Below are positions 1-6,197 of a stretch of DNA of 6,210 nt, piece after piece. Numbering within the stretch: the first letter of the stretch is position 1; every line of letters starts with the position of its first letter. The stretch comes from Ruminococcus flavefaciens. GTDB lineage: Bacteria; Bacillota; Clostridia; Oscillospirales; Ruminococcaceae. The notes under the pieces were generated by a model. That model made no database searches, was not told the DNA's origin, and saw only the letters and a list, made by a program, of their open reading frames with translations. Both the position numbers and the translations under genes were made by a program. The DNA lies in NCBI GenBank assembly GCA_902796705.1, contig CADBQF010000294.1, positions 1 through 6,210 of the forward strand, in the 5' to 3' direction.

Positions 1-1
1 A

Positions 2-334
2 ACTTATATCGGTGATGTAAGAGTCATGATAAGGACGCAGAATCCGCAGCTCATATCGCTTTTCGGGAATTTCTTCCAGTGGAGGGCGGAAATGGAAAGA
101 GATGTTTTCCTCGCTCACGGCTGCCGTGACTATTCGTCGGCGGCAGGCACAGGATTCTTCTCACGCAGGCTCATCGATCCGGGCGGAGGGTGTGAAAATT
201 CCGGACGTGCGATAAGCTCCTACCTGACGCAGCTCGACAGGCATATACAGCTTTATTTTTCCGCACCCGGCTCGTTCCCGGCAAATGCGGCAAAGCAGGA
301 ATTCATCGCCTTTGCGGATCAGTATCTGCTGTAG
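2..334 (+). CDS. C-terminal part of an unrecognised protein (partial, 5' end outside window)
   Basis: The reading frame is open from the first complete codon at position 2 to a TAG at 332-334, giving at least 110 residues. The ATG at 26 has no ribosome binding site, and the frame continues upstream of it, so this is most likely the tail of a longer gene cut by the window edge. The visible part is rich in aromatic residues and Gly/Ser (for example FFQWRAEMERDVF and SSAAGTGFF) and ends in FADQYLL. There is no obvious membrane segment, signal peptide or repeat. I do not recognise the family and assign no function. It lies 89 bases upstream of clpB in the same direction. The only hairpin between them is a short TCTGCT/AGCAGA dyad (325-338) across the stop codon, with no T-tract, so some read-through into clpB is possible. 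I am fairly sure it is coding because it shares the codon style of clpB and clears the stop cleanly. Confidence 0.6.
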   Translation, partial: TYIGDVRVMIRTQNPQLISLFGNFFQWRAEMERDVFLAHGCRDYSSAAGTGFFSRRLIDPGGGCENSGRAISSYLTQLDRHIQLYFSAPGSFPANAAKQEFIAFADQYLL

Positions 335-378
335 CAGAACATCTTTCCCTATCAATTATGAATATTTATCATAGCTGT

Positions 379-397
379 GTCATATCATCATGATGAC
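379..397. promoter_or_regulatory. Dyad upstream of clpB (possible operator or mRNA hairpin)
   Basis: TCATCATGATGA at 385-396 is a perfect 12-bp palindrome. Overlapping it, GTCAT (379-383) and ATGAC (393-397) form a second inverted pair separated by 9 bases. The dyad ends 11 bases before the Shine-Dalgarno of clpB, so it could bind a regulator or fold in the leader. It does not match the CIRCE arms (TTAGCACTC/GAGTGCTAA) or the CtsR heptad repeat (GGTCAAA). Function is inferred from position only. Confidence 0.25.
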
Positions 398-408
398 CGG
401 CTTTATAC

Positions 409-416
409 AAGGAGGT
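409..416 (+). promoter_or_regulatory. Ribosome binding site of clpB
   Basis: AAGGAGGT at 409-416 is nearly fully complementary to the 3' end of 16S rRNA. It sits 7 bases before the ATG at 424 and fixes that start codon. Confidence 0.9.
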
Positions 417-423
417 AAAAAAT

Positions 424-3021
424 ATGAATGCAGAGAGACTTACACAGAAATCAATTGACGCTGTGAGAAAAGCCCAGAGTATCGCTGTAATGCACTCAAA
501 TCCGGTCATTGAGCCGGTACATCTGCTCGCAGGACTTCTCAAACAGGAAAACGGCCTTATCCCCCAGCTTCTCAGAAAAATGAACATCGATGCCGATATC
601 TTCGAGGGCGAGGTTGACAAGAAGATCGAAGGGCTGACAAAAGTTACAGGAAGCGGAAGAAGCAGCAATACCGGCCTTTCAGTCGATACTGACAGGATAA
701 TCACCGGTGCTGAAGATATCGCCGCCAATATGAAAGACGAATATGTCTCTGTAGAGCATCTCATGCTTTCGCTCATAGATTGCAGAGACAAGGAAGTCTC
801 ACAGCTTTTCAGGACATTCAATATAAACCGTGATGCTTTCCTCACCGCACTTATGACAGTAAGAGGAAACAGCCGTGTAACTTCCGAAAATCCGGAGGAG
901 ACATACGACGTTCTCACAAAATACGGTCAGGAACTCGTCGGACTTGCAAAGCAGAACAAGCTCGATCCCGTCATCGGACGTGACAGCGAGATACGCAACG
1001 TCATAAGGATACTCTCACGAAAGACAAAGAACAATCCTGTCCTCATCGGTGAACCGGGTGTCGGAAAAACCGCCATTGCAGAAGGTCTTGCTCTCCGTAT
1101 AGTTGCAGGCGATGTCCCCGACAGCCTCAAAGACAGAAAGGTCTTCTCGCTCGATATGGGTGCATTGGTCGCCGGTGCAAAGTACAGAGGTGAATTTGAA
1201 GAGCGTCTGAAAGCTGTCCTTAACGAGATCAAAAACAGCAACGGTCAGATACTTCTCTTCATCGATGAGCTTCATACTATCGTCGGTGCAGGAAAATCAG
1301 ACGGTGCTATGGACGCAGGAAATCTTCTCAAACCTATGCTCGCAAGAGGCGAACTGCACTGTATCGGTGCTACGACTCTGAACGAGTACAGACAGTACAT
1401 TGAAAAAGATCCTGCTCTCGAAAGACGTTTCCAGCCGGTCATGGTCGATGAGCCGAGCGTTGAAGATACCATTTCGATACTCCGTGGACTAAAGGAAAGA
1501 TACGAAGTCTTCCACGGCGTAAAGATACACGACAACGCACTTATCTCCGCAGCCGTACTCTCGAACAGATACATCACAGACAGATTCCTCCCCGACAAGG
1601 CTATCGACCTTATCGATGAAGCCTGTGCTACGATAAGGACAGAAATGGATTCAATGCCGACAGAGCTTGATGTGATCTCCAGAAAGATAGTCCAGCTTGA
1701 AATAGAAGAAGCTGCCCTCAAAAAGGAAAGCGACAACATCTCTCAGGAACACCTCGAAGAGATACAGAAGGAACTTTCAGAGCTTCGTGAAAAATTCGCT
1801 TCTATGAAAGCTAAATGGGAGAACGAAAAGAACGATATCTCCGCTGTTCAGAAGCTCCGTGAGGAGATAGAGCAGATAGGCGGCGAGATAGACCGTGCAG
1901 AGCGTGAATACGACCTCAACAAGGCTGCCGAACTCAAATACGGCAAGCTCCCGCAGCTCCAGAAAGAACTCACCGCTCTCGAACAGAAAGCAGAACACGA
2001 CATGGAGGGCGGCAAGCTCCTCCGTGACAAGGTAACAGAAGACGAGATAGCAAGCATCGTCTGCCGCTGGACGGGTATCCCTGTTGCAAAGCTCATGGAG
2101 GGCGAAAAGGAAAAGATACTCGGCCTCGAAGGTCTTCTCCACAAACGTGTCATCGGTCAGGACGAAGCCGTTACAAAAGTCAGCGAAGCTATCCTCCGTT
2201 CAAGAGCAGGCATACAGGCACCCGACAGACCGATCGGTTCATTCCTCTTCCTCGGCCCTACAGGTGTCGGCAAAACAGAGCTTGCAAAGGCTCTCTCGGA
2301 GATACTCTTTGACGACGAAAAGAACATCGTAAGGATAGATATGAGCGAATATATGGAGAAGTTCAGCGTGAGCAGACTCATCGGAGCTCCTCCCGGATAT
2401 GTCGGCTACGACGAGGGCGGTCAGCTCACGGAAGCTGTCAGAAGAAAGCCCTACTCCGTCGTGCTTTTCGATGAGATAGAAAAAGCTCACCCCGATGTTT
2501 TCAATATACTCCTCCAGGTGCTTGATGACGGACGCATAACTGATTCACAGGGCAGAACGATCGATTTCAAGAACACGATAATCATTCTCACATCTAACCT
2601 CGGCTCGCCGTTCATTCTCGACGGCATAGGCGAAGACGGAGAGATAACCGAAGAGGCAAGAGAAAAAGTCGAAGGCCTTCTCAAAAAGCAGTTCCGTCCG
2701 GAATTCCTCAACCGTCTTGATGAGATAATCTTCTACAAGCCGCTCGCTAAATCAGAGATAATGAACATCGTTGACCTCATGCTCGCTGATGTACAGAAAC
2801 GTCTTGAAGACAAACACATACGCATAAATATAAGTGACTCTGCAAAGAATTATATAGTAGACTGCGGTTACGATCCGAACTTCGGTGCAAGACCGCTGAG
2901 AAGATTCATACAGCGTAAAGTCGAGACTCTTATCGCAAAGAAGATAATCGGAAACAATCTCTCCGCCGGAGATGTCATCGATATCGATATGGACGAAAAC
3001 GGAGAACTCTCCGCAGACTGA
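424..3021 (+). CDS. clpB: ClpB, ATP-dependent protein disaggregase (Hsp100, AAA+)
   Basis: ClpB is a cytoplasmic hexameric chaperone. It works with DnaK/DnaJ/GrpE to pull polypeptides out of aggregates through its central pore, using ATP. The 865-residue length is normal. Order of domains: Clp N-terminal repeats (about 1-145); first AAA+ domain with Walker A GEPGVGKT (209-216), pore-loop tyrosine Y254 in [10 protein letters not shown], Walker B ILLFIDE (276-282) and arginine fingers R334/R335; a full-length coiled-coil M domain (about 405-530, with conserved Y496-D497); second AAA+ domain with Walker A GPTGVGKT (611-618), pore loop GYVGY (658-662), Walker B LFDE (681-684), sensor-1 TSN (723-725), arginine finger R764 and sensor-2 GARPLRR (821-827). 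The long M domain and the absence of an [LIV]GF ClpP-binding loop in the second AAA+ domain separate it from ClpC and ClpA. All catalytic residues are present. No convincing sigma-A promoter, CIRCE or CtsR site is visible in the 89-base upstream gap. Confidence 0.98.
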   Translation: MNAERLTQKSIDAVRKAQSIAVMHSNPVIEPVHLLAGLLKQENGLIPQLLRKMNIDADIFEGEVDKKIEGLTKVTGSGRSSNTGLSVDTDRIITGAEDIAANMKDEYVSVEHLMLSLIDCRDKEVSQLFRTFNINRDAFLTALMTVRGNSRVTSENPEETYDVLTKYGQELVGLAKQNKLDPVIGRDSEIRNVIRILSRKTKNNPVLIGEPGVGKTAIAEGLALRIVAGDVPDSLKDRKVFSLDMGALVAGAKYRGEFEERLKAVLNEIKNSNGQILLFIDELHTIVGAGKSDGAMDAGNLLKPMLARGELHCIGATTLNEYRQYIEKDPALERRFQPVMVDEPSVEDTISILRGLKERYEVFHGVKIHDNALISAAVLSNRYITDRFLPDKAIDLIDEACATIRTEMDSMPTELDVISRKIVQLEIEEAALKKESDNISQEHLEEIQKELSELREKFASMKAKWENEKNDISAVQKLREEIEQIGGEIDRAEREYDLNKAAELKYGKLPQLQKELTALEQKAEHDMEGGKLLRDKVTEDEIASIVCRWTGIPVAKLMEGEKEKILGLEGLLHKRVIGQDEAVTKVSEAILRSRAGIQAPDRPIGSFLFLGPTGVGKTELAKALSEILFDDEKNIVRIDMSEYMEKFSVSRLIGAPPGYVGYDEGGQLTEAVRRKPYSVVLFDEIEKAHPDVFNILLQVLDDGRITDSQGRTIDFKNTIIILTSNLGSPFILDGIGEDGEITEEAREKVEGLLKKQFRPEFLNRLDEIIFYKPLAKSEIMNIVDLMLADVQKRLEDKHIRINISDSAKNYIVDCGYDPNFGARPLRRFIQRKVETLIAKKIIGNNLSAGDVIDIDMDENGELSAD

Positions 3022-3030
3022 TATATCGCC

Positions 3031-3090
3031 GCCGGACACCGCAAAATGACTGCTATTCATTGTTATTCCGTCGTTTCACCGATGTCCGGC
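3031..3090. repeat. Inverted repeat downstream of clpB
   Basis: GCCGGACA (3031-3038) pairs with TGTCCGGC (3083-3090). After one mismatch the arms gain two more pairs (CG 3040-3041 with CG 3080-3081). The loop is long, about 38 bases, and contains a small AATGA/TCATT dyad (3045-3049/3057-3061). It starts 9 bases after the clpB stop, so it may mark or protect the 3' end of the clpB message. What follows is A-rich rather than a T-tract, so it is not a standard rho-independent terminator. Confidence 0.4.
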
Positions 3091-3188
3091 ACGTAATAAA
3101 AAACATCTGGTCTTTATAGCTGTTTTGAATAAAAAGATTGCTGTATATAGCCGAATATCGGTCGTTTTGTCATTTTTTTCCCAATTCC

Positions 3189-3217
3189 TTGACAAATCAA
3201 CTGAAAGGGTATATAAT
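3189..3217 (+). promoter_or_regulatory. Consensus sigma-A promoter of the HU operon
   Basis: TTGACA (3189-3194) and TATAAT (3212-3217) are both perfect matches to the housekeeping consensus and are separated by the ideal 17 bases. A T-rich stretch just upstream (3164-3180) could act as an UP-like element. Transcription should begin near 3224, giving a leader of roughly 29 bases before the HU start. The perfect boxes predict strong constitutive expression. No operator is evident. Confidence 0.93.
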
Positions 3218-3252
3218 TCAATTGTAAAATCTTATATATGGAGGATACCAAA

Positions 3253-3528
3253 ATGACAAAGACCGAATTGATCAGTGCTGTCGCTGAGAGAACTGATTCA
3301 ACTAAGAAGAATGCAGAAGCTGCTGTAAATGCACTTTTCGCTGCTATCACTGACGAACTCGCTAAGGGTGAGAAAGTTTCCATTGTAGGCTTCGGTACTT
3401 TTGAAGTTCGTGACCGCAAGGAAAAACAGGTCATCAATCCCCAGACAAAGCAGATGATGACTGCTCCTGCTTCCAAAGCTCCCGCTTTCAAGGCAGGTCA
3501 GGCTCTTAAAAACGCTGTAAACAAGTAA
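3253..3528 (+). CDS. HU-family nucleoid-associated DNA-binding protein
   Basis: HU is a small basic homodimer that bends and compacts DNA, stabilises distorted structures and supports replication, recombination and repair. The 91-residue product has the usual length and fold order. Helices at about 3-40 form the dimer body, beginning MTKTELISAV. The IVGFGTFEVR segment (44-53) follows, then a flexible arm carrying the intercalating proline P63 in INPQT, and PASKAPAFKAG (72-82) with a C-terminal helix. The start is taken at 3253, not at the in-frame ATG 3238, because GGAGG (3240-3244) lies 8 bases before 3253 and overlaps the earlier ATG. One oddity: the arm, usually RxxRxGRNP, reads RDRKEKQVINP here, so the positions of canonical R58, G60 and R61 are K58, V60 and I61. 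Codon use (many GCT, AAG, GTT) suggests high expression. It is the first gene of a two-gene operon. Confidence 0.97.
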   Translation: MTKTELISAVAERTDSTKKNAEAAVNALFAAITDELAKGEKVSIVGFGTFEVRDRKEKQVINPQTKQMMTAPASKAPAFKAGQALKNAVNK

Positions 3529-3531
3529 TAC

Positions 3532-3538
3532 AGGAGGT
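3532..3538 (+). promoter_or_regulatory. Ribosome binding site of the basic-tail protein gene
   Basis: AGGAGGT at 3532-3538 begins 3 bases after the HU stop codon and lies 8 bases before the ATG at 3547. There is no room for a separate promoter in the 18-base gap, which supports co-transcription with the HU gene. Confidence 0.9.
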
Positions 3539-3546
3539 AATATACA

Positions 3547-3876
3547 ATGGCAAGAAAAAAGAATGCTCCCGCTGCTGAAACAGCCGAGACAAAGATCGAA
3601 AAGACAGTTGAGGCTGCTCCTGCTGAGGAAAAGAAGGCTGCTGCTCCCAAGAAGGCTGCTGCCCCCAAGAAAGCTGCTGCTCCCAAGAAGGCTGAGGAGA
3701 ACGTTATTATCCAGCAGAACGGTGCTGAGATCACTGCTGCCGAGCTTATCGCTAAGGCTAAGGCTGATGCAGGCATCGACGAGCCTAAGAAGGTAGATGT
3801 TTACGTAAGACCTGAGATCAACAGAGTTTATTATGTTATCGACGGAGATAAATTAGGCGAATTCGAGCTTTGCTGA
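3547..3876 (+). CDS. Lys/Ala/Pro-tailed small protein, DUF6465-like C-terminal domain
   Basis: The 109-residue product has two parts. Residues 1-51 form a low-complexity, presumably disordered tail starting MARKKNAPAAE. It carries three tandem AAAPKK units (31-48), similar in composition to histone H1 tails and other bacterial DNA-binding tails. Residues about 52-109 look folded: a short strand (NVIIQQNG), a helix (TAAELIAKAKADAG), then VDVYVRPEINRVYYVIDGD and GEFEL. The VYVxPE...YYVI pattern matches my memory of the DUF6465 family of Clostridia, whose function is unknown; this was not searched. There is no signal peptide or membrane segment, so it is cytoplasmic. It lies 18 bases after HU, shares its promoter and ends at a strong terminator. 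The basic tail and HU linkage suggest nucleoid association (inference). A ribosome- or RNA-associated role is an alternative. The gene is GCT- and AAG-rich like HU, which suggests high expression. Confidence 0.88.
   Translation: MARKKNAPAAETAETKIEKTVEAAPAEEKKAAAPKKAAAPKKAAAPKKAEENVIIQQNGAEITAAELIAKAKADAGIDEPKKVDVYVRPEINRVYYVIDGDKLGEFELC
3637..3690 (+). repeat. Three tandem 18-bp units encoding AAAPKK
   Basis: Units at 3637-3654, 3655-3672 and 3673-3690 follow the pattern GCTGCTGCTCCCAAGAAG. The middle copy differs only at synonymous third positions (GCC for GCT, AAA for AAG). Being in frame and nearly identical, the array could expand or contract by replication slippage and change the length of the basic tail without breaking the gene. 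Confidence 0.92.
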
Positions 3877-3890
3877 TCGGATAAAAGATC

Positions 3891-3924
3891 AAAGCTTCAT
3901 ACCAGTGCGGTATGAAGCTTTTTT
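3891..3924 (+). terminator. Rho-independent terminator of the HU operon
   Basis: AAAGCTTCATACC (3891-3903) and GGTATGAAGCTTT (3909-3921) form a perfect 13-bp stem with a 5-base loop (AGTGC). The stem runs into a six-T tract (3919-3924). It starts 14 bases after the stop codon at 3876 and should end transcription efficiently, separating the HU operon from the downstream gene. Confidence 0.95.
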
Positions 3925-3935
3925 CATATTATGGC

Positions 3936-4009
3936 TGCCGATTATCCCTGTATTTTTCTCCATTGTCGGTCTTATTCCATAAAAACGCCGGCCGCATGGA
4001 TAATCTGCA
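3936..4009. repeat. Long imperfect inverted repeat in the spacer before the diguanylate cyclase gene
   Basis: TGCCGATTATCC (3936-3947) pairs with GGATAATCTGCA (3998-4009) at 11 of 12 positions around a 50-base interior. It lies 66 bases upstream of the extended -10 element, so it is probably outside the transcript and could be a binding site or a remnant of an older structure. The interior includes a GC-rich GCCGGCCGC stretch (3988-3995 region) and shows no gene. Function unknown. Confidence 0.35.
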
Positions 4010-4074
4010 CAAAAACGAAAGAGATATTTTGTTTACTATTTTATTAAAAAACACTCCCAATCAAATCATTTTTA

Positions 4075-4083
4075 TGATATAAT
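4075..4083 (+). promoter_or_regulatory. Extended -10 promoter of the GGDEF gene
   Basis: TGATATAAT (4075-4083) is a TGn extended -10 element joined to a perfect TATAAT. At the matching -35 position only TCCCAA (4055-4060) is found, a poor match, so recognition probably depends on the extended -10 or on an activator. Transcription would start near 4090. A short GTGT/ACAC dyad (4094-4097/4102-4105) lies at the predicted start, and AAACACTC occurs on both sides of the promoter (4049-4056 and 4100-4107). These could be operator half-sites (speculative). Confidence 0.7.
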
Positions 4084-4151
4084 GAATGCAGAGGTGTATA
4101 AACACTCGCTGCTCATTATCGGGCAAATCTTCTTTACAGCAGGTGCATACT

Positions 4152-6065
4152 ATGAACAAGATCCCTCAGATCGCTGTGATCGTCGCCGGAATCGATGAAG
4201 AATACCAGCAGGCTGTCCTTGACGGCATCTTCTACCGGGCGAAAGAAAAAAATATCAACATCTTATGCTTCGCTGCTTTCGGCGGTGTTCTTGCGAACAG
4301 CCGTTACGACTGCGGTGAATACACCATCTATGACCTTATCAATTACAAAAAGCTTGACGGAGTTATTCTGCTTGACAATACTATCAGCGACCAGTCTGTC
4401 AGAAGCAAGGTGATACAGAAAGTTATAGATTCCGGCCTTCCTGCTGTTGCGTTCGACAGTTCAGATCACCCTGAGTTCTACAACATCTCTATCGACAACG
4501 AAAAGGCTATGAAAGAGATCGTGAGGCACGTTATCACCGCTCACGGTGCAAGGACGCTCAACTACGTTTCAGGCCCTCTGACAAATCCGGAAGCCGCTGC
4601 AAGATATGAAGCCTTCCTCGAAGTGATCTATGAATACGGTCTTGAGATCGATGACAGACGCATTTTCTTCGGTGAATTCAGAGCTTCCGACGGACGTGCA
4701 GCAGCCGAGGCTTTCCTTTCGTCAGGACTGCCGCTCCCCGATGCCGTGATATGTGCCAACGATGCAATGGCTCTGTCGCTGTGCGAGGAGCTTAACAAAA
4801 ACGGCATATCTGTCCCGGAAAACGTGATCATCACCGGCTTTGACAATACATACAACGCACGCCACAATTCGCCTGCCCTGACGACTGTTGAGCGGCCTCT
4901 CACGCAGTCCGGTGCGAAAGCCTGCGATATCGTACTCGACCTCATAAACGGCGTTCCGCACGGGAAGACCACCTATCTGACGGCTTCTCCTGTTTTCTCC
5001 GAAAGCTGCGGCTGCCCGGCTCATGAGCCTGATGATATAGCCGTATTCAAGAAAAAAGCCTACAAGATGATAAACAGATGCCGCAATGATATCTCGCTCC
5101 TCAACCGCATGACTATGGAACTCGCTGAGACTGAGACTGCCGCTTCAAATATCCGTGCTATCGAAAAATACGTCCGTGAGATCAGATGCGAAAAGTTCAG
5201 CATTTGCCTTTGCAGCAACTGGGATACGATCTATAAATCCGAGCAGGAAGATACTGACGAGATAAAGCCCGGAAGATACACCGACATGATGACAGCTCCG
5301 CTTATCCTCGAAAACGGTGAGTCTCATTCCGTGCAAGCGTTCAGAAGTACAGAAATGCTCCCTGAGCCGCTTGAAACAGGCGGAAATGTCTGCTGCTTCT
5401 TCCCGCTCCACTTCCGTGAGCACTGTCTGGGATACTATACTATAACAAACAGCCTATTTCCAATAGTGAGTATGCTCTGGCATTCGATAATACTCAATAT
5501 AAGCAATTCATTCGAGAATATCCGCAAGCTCATCAACCTCAACAGCATGATAAGCGAGCTTGACAAGCTCTATGTAAACGATACGCTCTGCAATATCTAC
5601 AACAGAAACGGCTTCATACGTGCGGCTGATTCTATCTTCAATGAGTGCAAAGCCGCCGGCAAGATGCTCCTCATATCGTTCATAGATATGGACGGACTCA
5701 AGCTCATCAATGACAATTACGGTCATAAGGAAGGCGATTTCGCTTTGCAGAGGCTTGCGGCGATAATCTCGAACTGCTGCGGCAACAGACGCATATGTGC
5801 AAGATTCGGCGGTGACGAGTTCATCATACTCGGCTCTGATGCGAACGAGGGCGATATTTCCGAACTTGAATCATCATTCAACAAATACCTCGAAAACACT
5901 AACCGTGTCATCAACAAGCCGTACACTATAGCCGCAAGCATCGGCACTATCGTGACATCTATCGACAGTGACATCAATCTGTTCAACCTGATAACAAAGG
6001 CTGATTCCATAATGTACGAGAACAAAAAGAAGAAAAAAACTTCCCGCTATCTTCGTCACGAATGA
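4152..6065 (+). CDS. Diguanylate cyclase with LacI/RbsB-like cytoplasmic sensor domain (GGDEF protein)
   Basis: The protein probably makes c-di-GMP from two GTP in response to a small ligand. The start is taken at 4152 (637 aa, MNKIPQIAVIVAGI). AGGTG lies at 4141-4145, and the in-frame ATG at 4086 falls just after the -10 box, upstream of the likely transcription start. Residues 5-285 are a type I periplasmic-binding fold of the LacI/GalR kind: R151 in RYEAF, CANDAMAL with D204, ITGFDN with D231, and PALTTVERP. There is no helix-turn-helix, signal peptide or membrane segment, so it acts in the cytoplasm. An ESCGCP motif (284-289) closes the fold. Residues about 300-455 are unassigned and may be GAF-like. 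The GGDEF domain (about 470-637) has DTLCNIYNRNGF (477-488), metal-binding D512 in IDMDGLKLINDNYGH, and an intact GGDEF at 553-557. The RxxD inhibitory site is absent: the position of its Asp is R547. The C terminus is basic (KKKKK). It is a single-gene unit; the ligand cannot be told. Confidence 0.92.
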   Translation: MNKIPQIAVIVAGIDEEYQQAVLDGIFYRAKEKNINILCFAAFGGVLANSRYDCGEYTIYDLINYKKLDGVILLDNTISDQSVRSKVIQKVIDSGLPAVAFDSSDHPEFYNISIDNEKAMKEIVRHVITAHGARTLNYVSGPLTNPEAAARYEAFLEVIYEYGLEIDDRRIFFGEFRASDGRAAAEAFLSSGLPLPDAVICANDAMALSLCEELNKNGISVPENVIITGFDNTYNARHNSPALTTVERPLTQSGAKACDIVLDLINGVPHGKTTYLTASPVFSESCGCPAHEPDDIAVFKKKAYKMINRCRNDISLLNRMTMELAETETAASNIRAIEKYVREIRCEKFSICLCSNWDTIYKSEQEDTDEIKPGRYTDMMTAPLILENGESHSVQAFRSTEMLPEPLETGGNVCCFFPLHFREHCLGYYTITNSLFPIVSMLWHSIILNISNSFENIRKLINLNSMISELDKLYVNDTLCNIYNRNGFIRAADSIFNECKAAGKMLLISFIDMDGLKLINDNYGHKEGDFALQRLAAIISNCCGNRRICARFGGDEFIILGSDANEGDISELESSFNKYLENTNRVINKPYTIAASIGTIVTSIDSDINLFNLITKADSIMYENKKKKKTSRYLRHE

Positions 6066-6160
6066 CAGGGGAAGTCCATATACCTGATAATAAGAGTTCC
6101 CTGCAAGTATGCTTTCATCGGGCATAGACTCGCTGCTTATAAAGAAGTTTATGTCTTCTA

Positions 6161-6197
6161 TTGAGGAAAACCCTTTTGAAAAAGGGTTCTTCCTCAA
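6161..6197. repeat. 16-bp hairpin at the window end, possible dispersed intergenic repeat
   Basis: TTGAGGAAAACCCTTT (6161-6176) pairs with AAAGGGTT (6181-6188) and, after a single bulged C at 6189, with TTCCTCAA (6190-6197). The loop is about 4 bases. No clean T-tract follows (AACTCCTTTCCTAA), so termination is possible but not typical. The sequence resembles hairpin repeats that I recall between genes in Ruminococcaceae genomes, often continuing into CCTTTCC and an A/T-rich run; the window is cut here. The rest of 6066-6160 shows only weak dyads (CAGGG/CCCTG at 6066-6070/6099-6103 and AGAAG/CTTCT at 6143-6147/6155-6159). Confidence 0.5.

Noticed and set aside
369..917. Long minus-strand open frames opposite clpB (also 927-1241, 1272-1739, 1777-2142 and others)
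   Set aside because: They lie entirely or mostly inside clpB, have no ribosome binding sites or recognisable domains, and are explained by the codon bias of the + strand gene.
3151..3179. Possible terminator: CCGAATATCGG followed by T-rich sequence upstream of the HU promoter
   Set aside because: The stem is only 4 bp (5 with a wobble), its loop is 3 bases, and the seven-T run starts 11 bases after the stem. It is too weak to call.
3238..3252. In-frame ATG 15 bases upstream of the chosen HU start
   Set aside because: It overlaps the Shine-Dalgarno GGAGG (3240-3244), which serves the ATG at 3253, and HU proteins normally start MTK/MNK as here.
3637..3690. Short tandem units considered as a CRISPR array
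   Set aside because: The units are contiguous with no spacers and are coding in frame.
3563..3796. Alternative-frame Leu/Arg-rich open frame inside the basic-tail gene
   Set aside because: It is a shadow of the GCT/AAG repeat read in another frame, with no start signal of its own.
4086..4151. Upstream in-frame ATG giving a 22-residue longer GGDEF protein
   Set aside because: It lies 2 bases after the TATAAT box and before the likely transcription start, and the extra residues are not part of the LacI-type fold.
6033..6040. AAAAAAAC run near the end of the GGDEF gene as a -1 frameshift site
   Set aside because: The zero frame reads AAA AAA ACT, so the A AAA AAC heptamer is not in the register needed for tandem slippage. 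It also lies only 8 codons from the natural stop.
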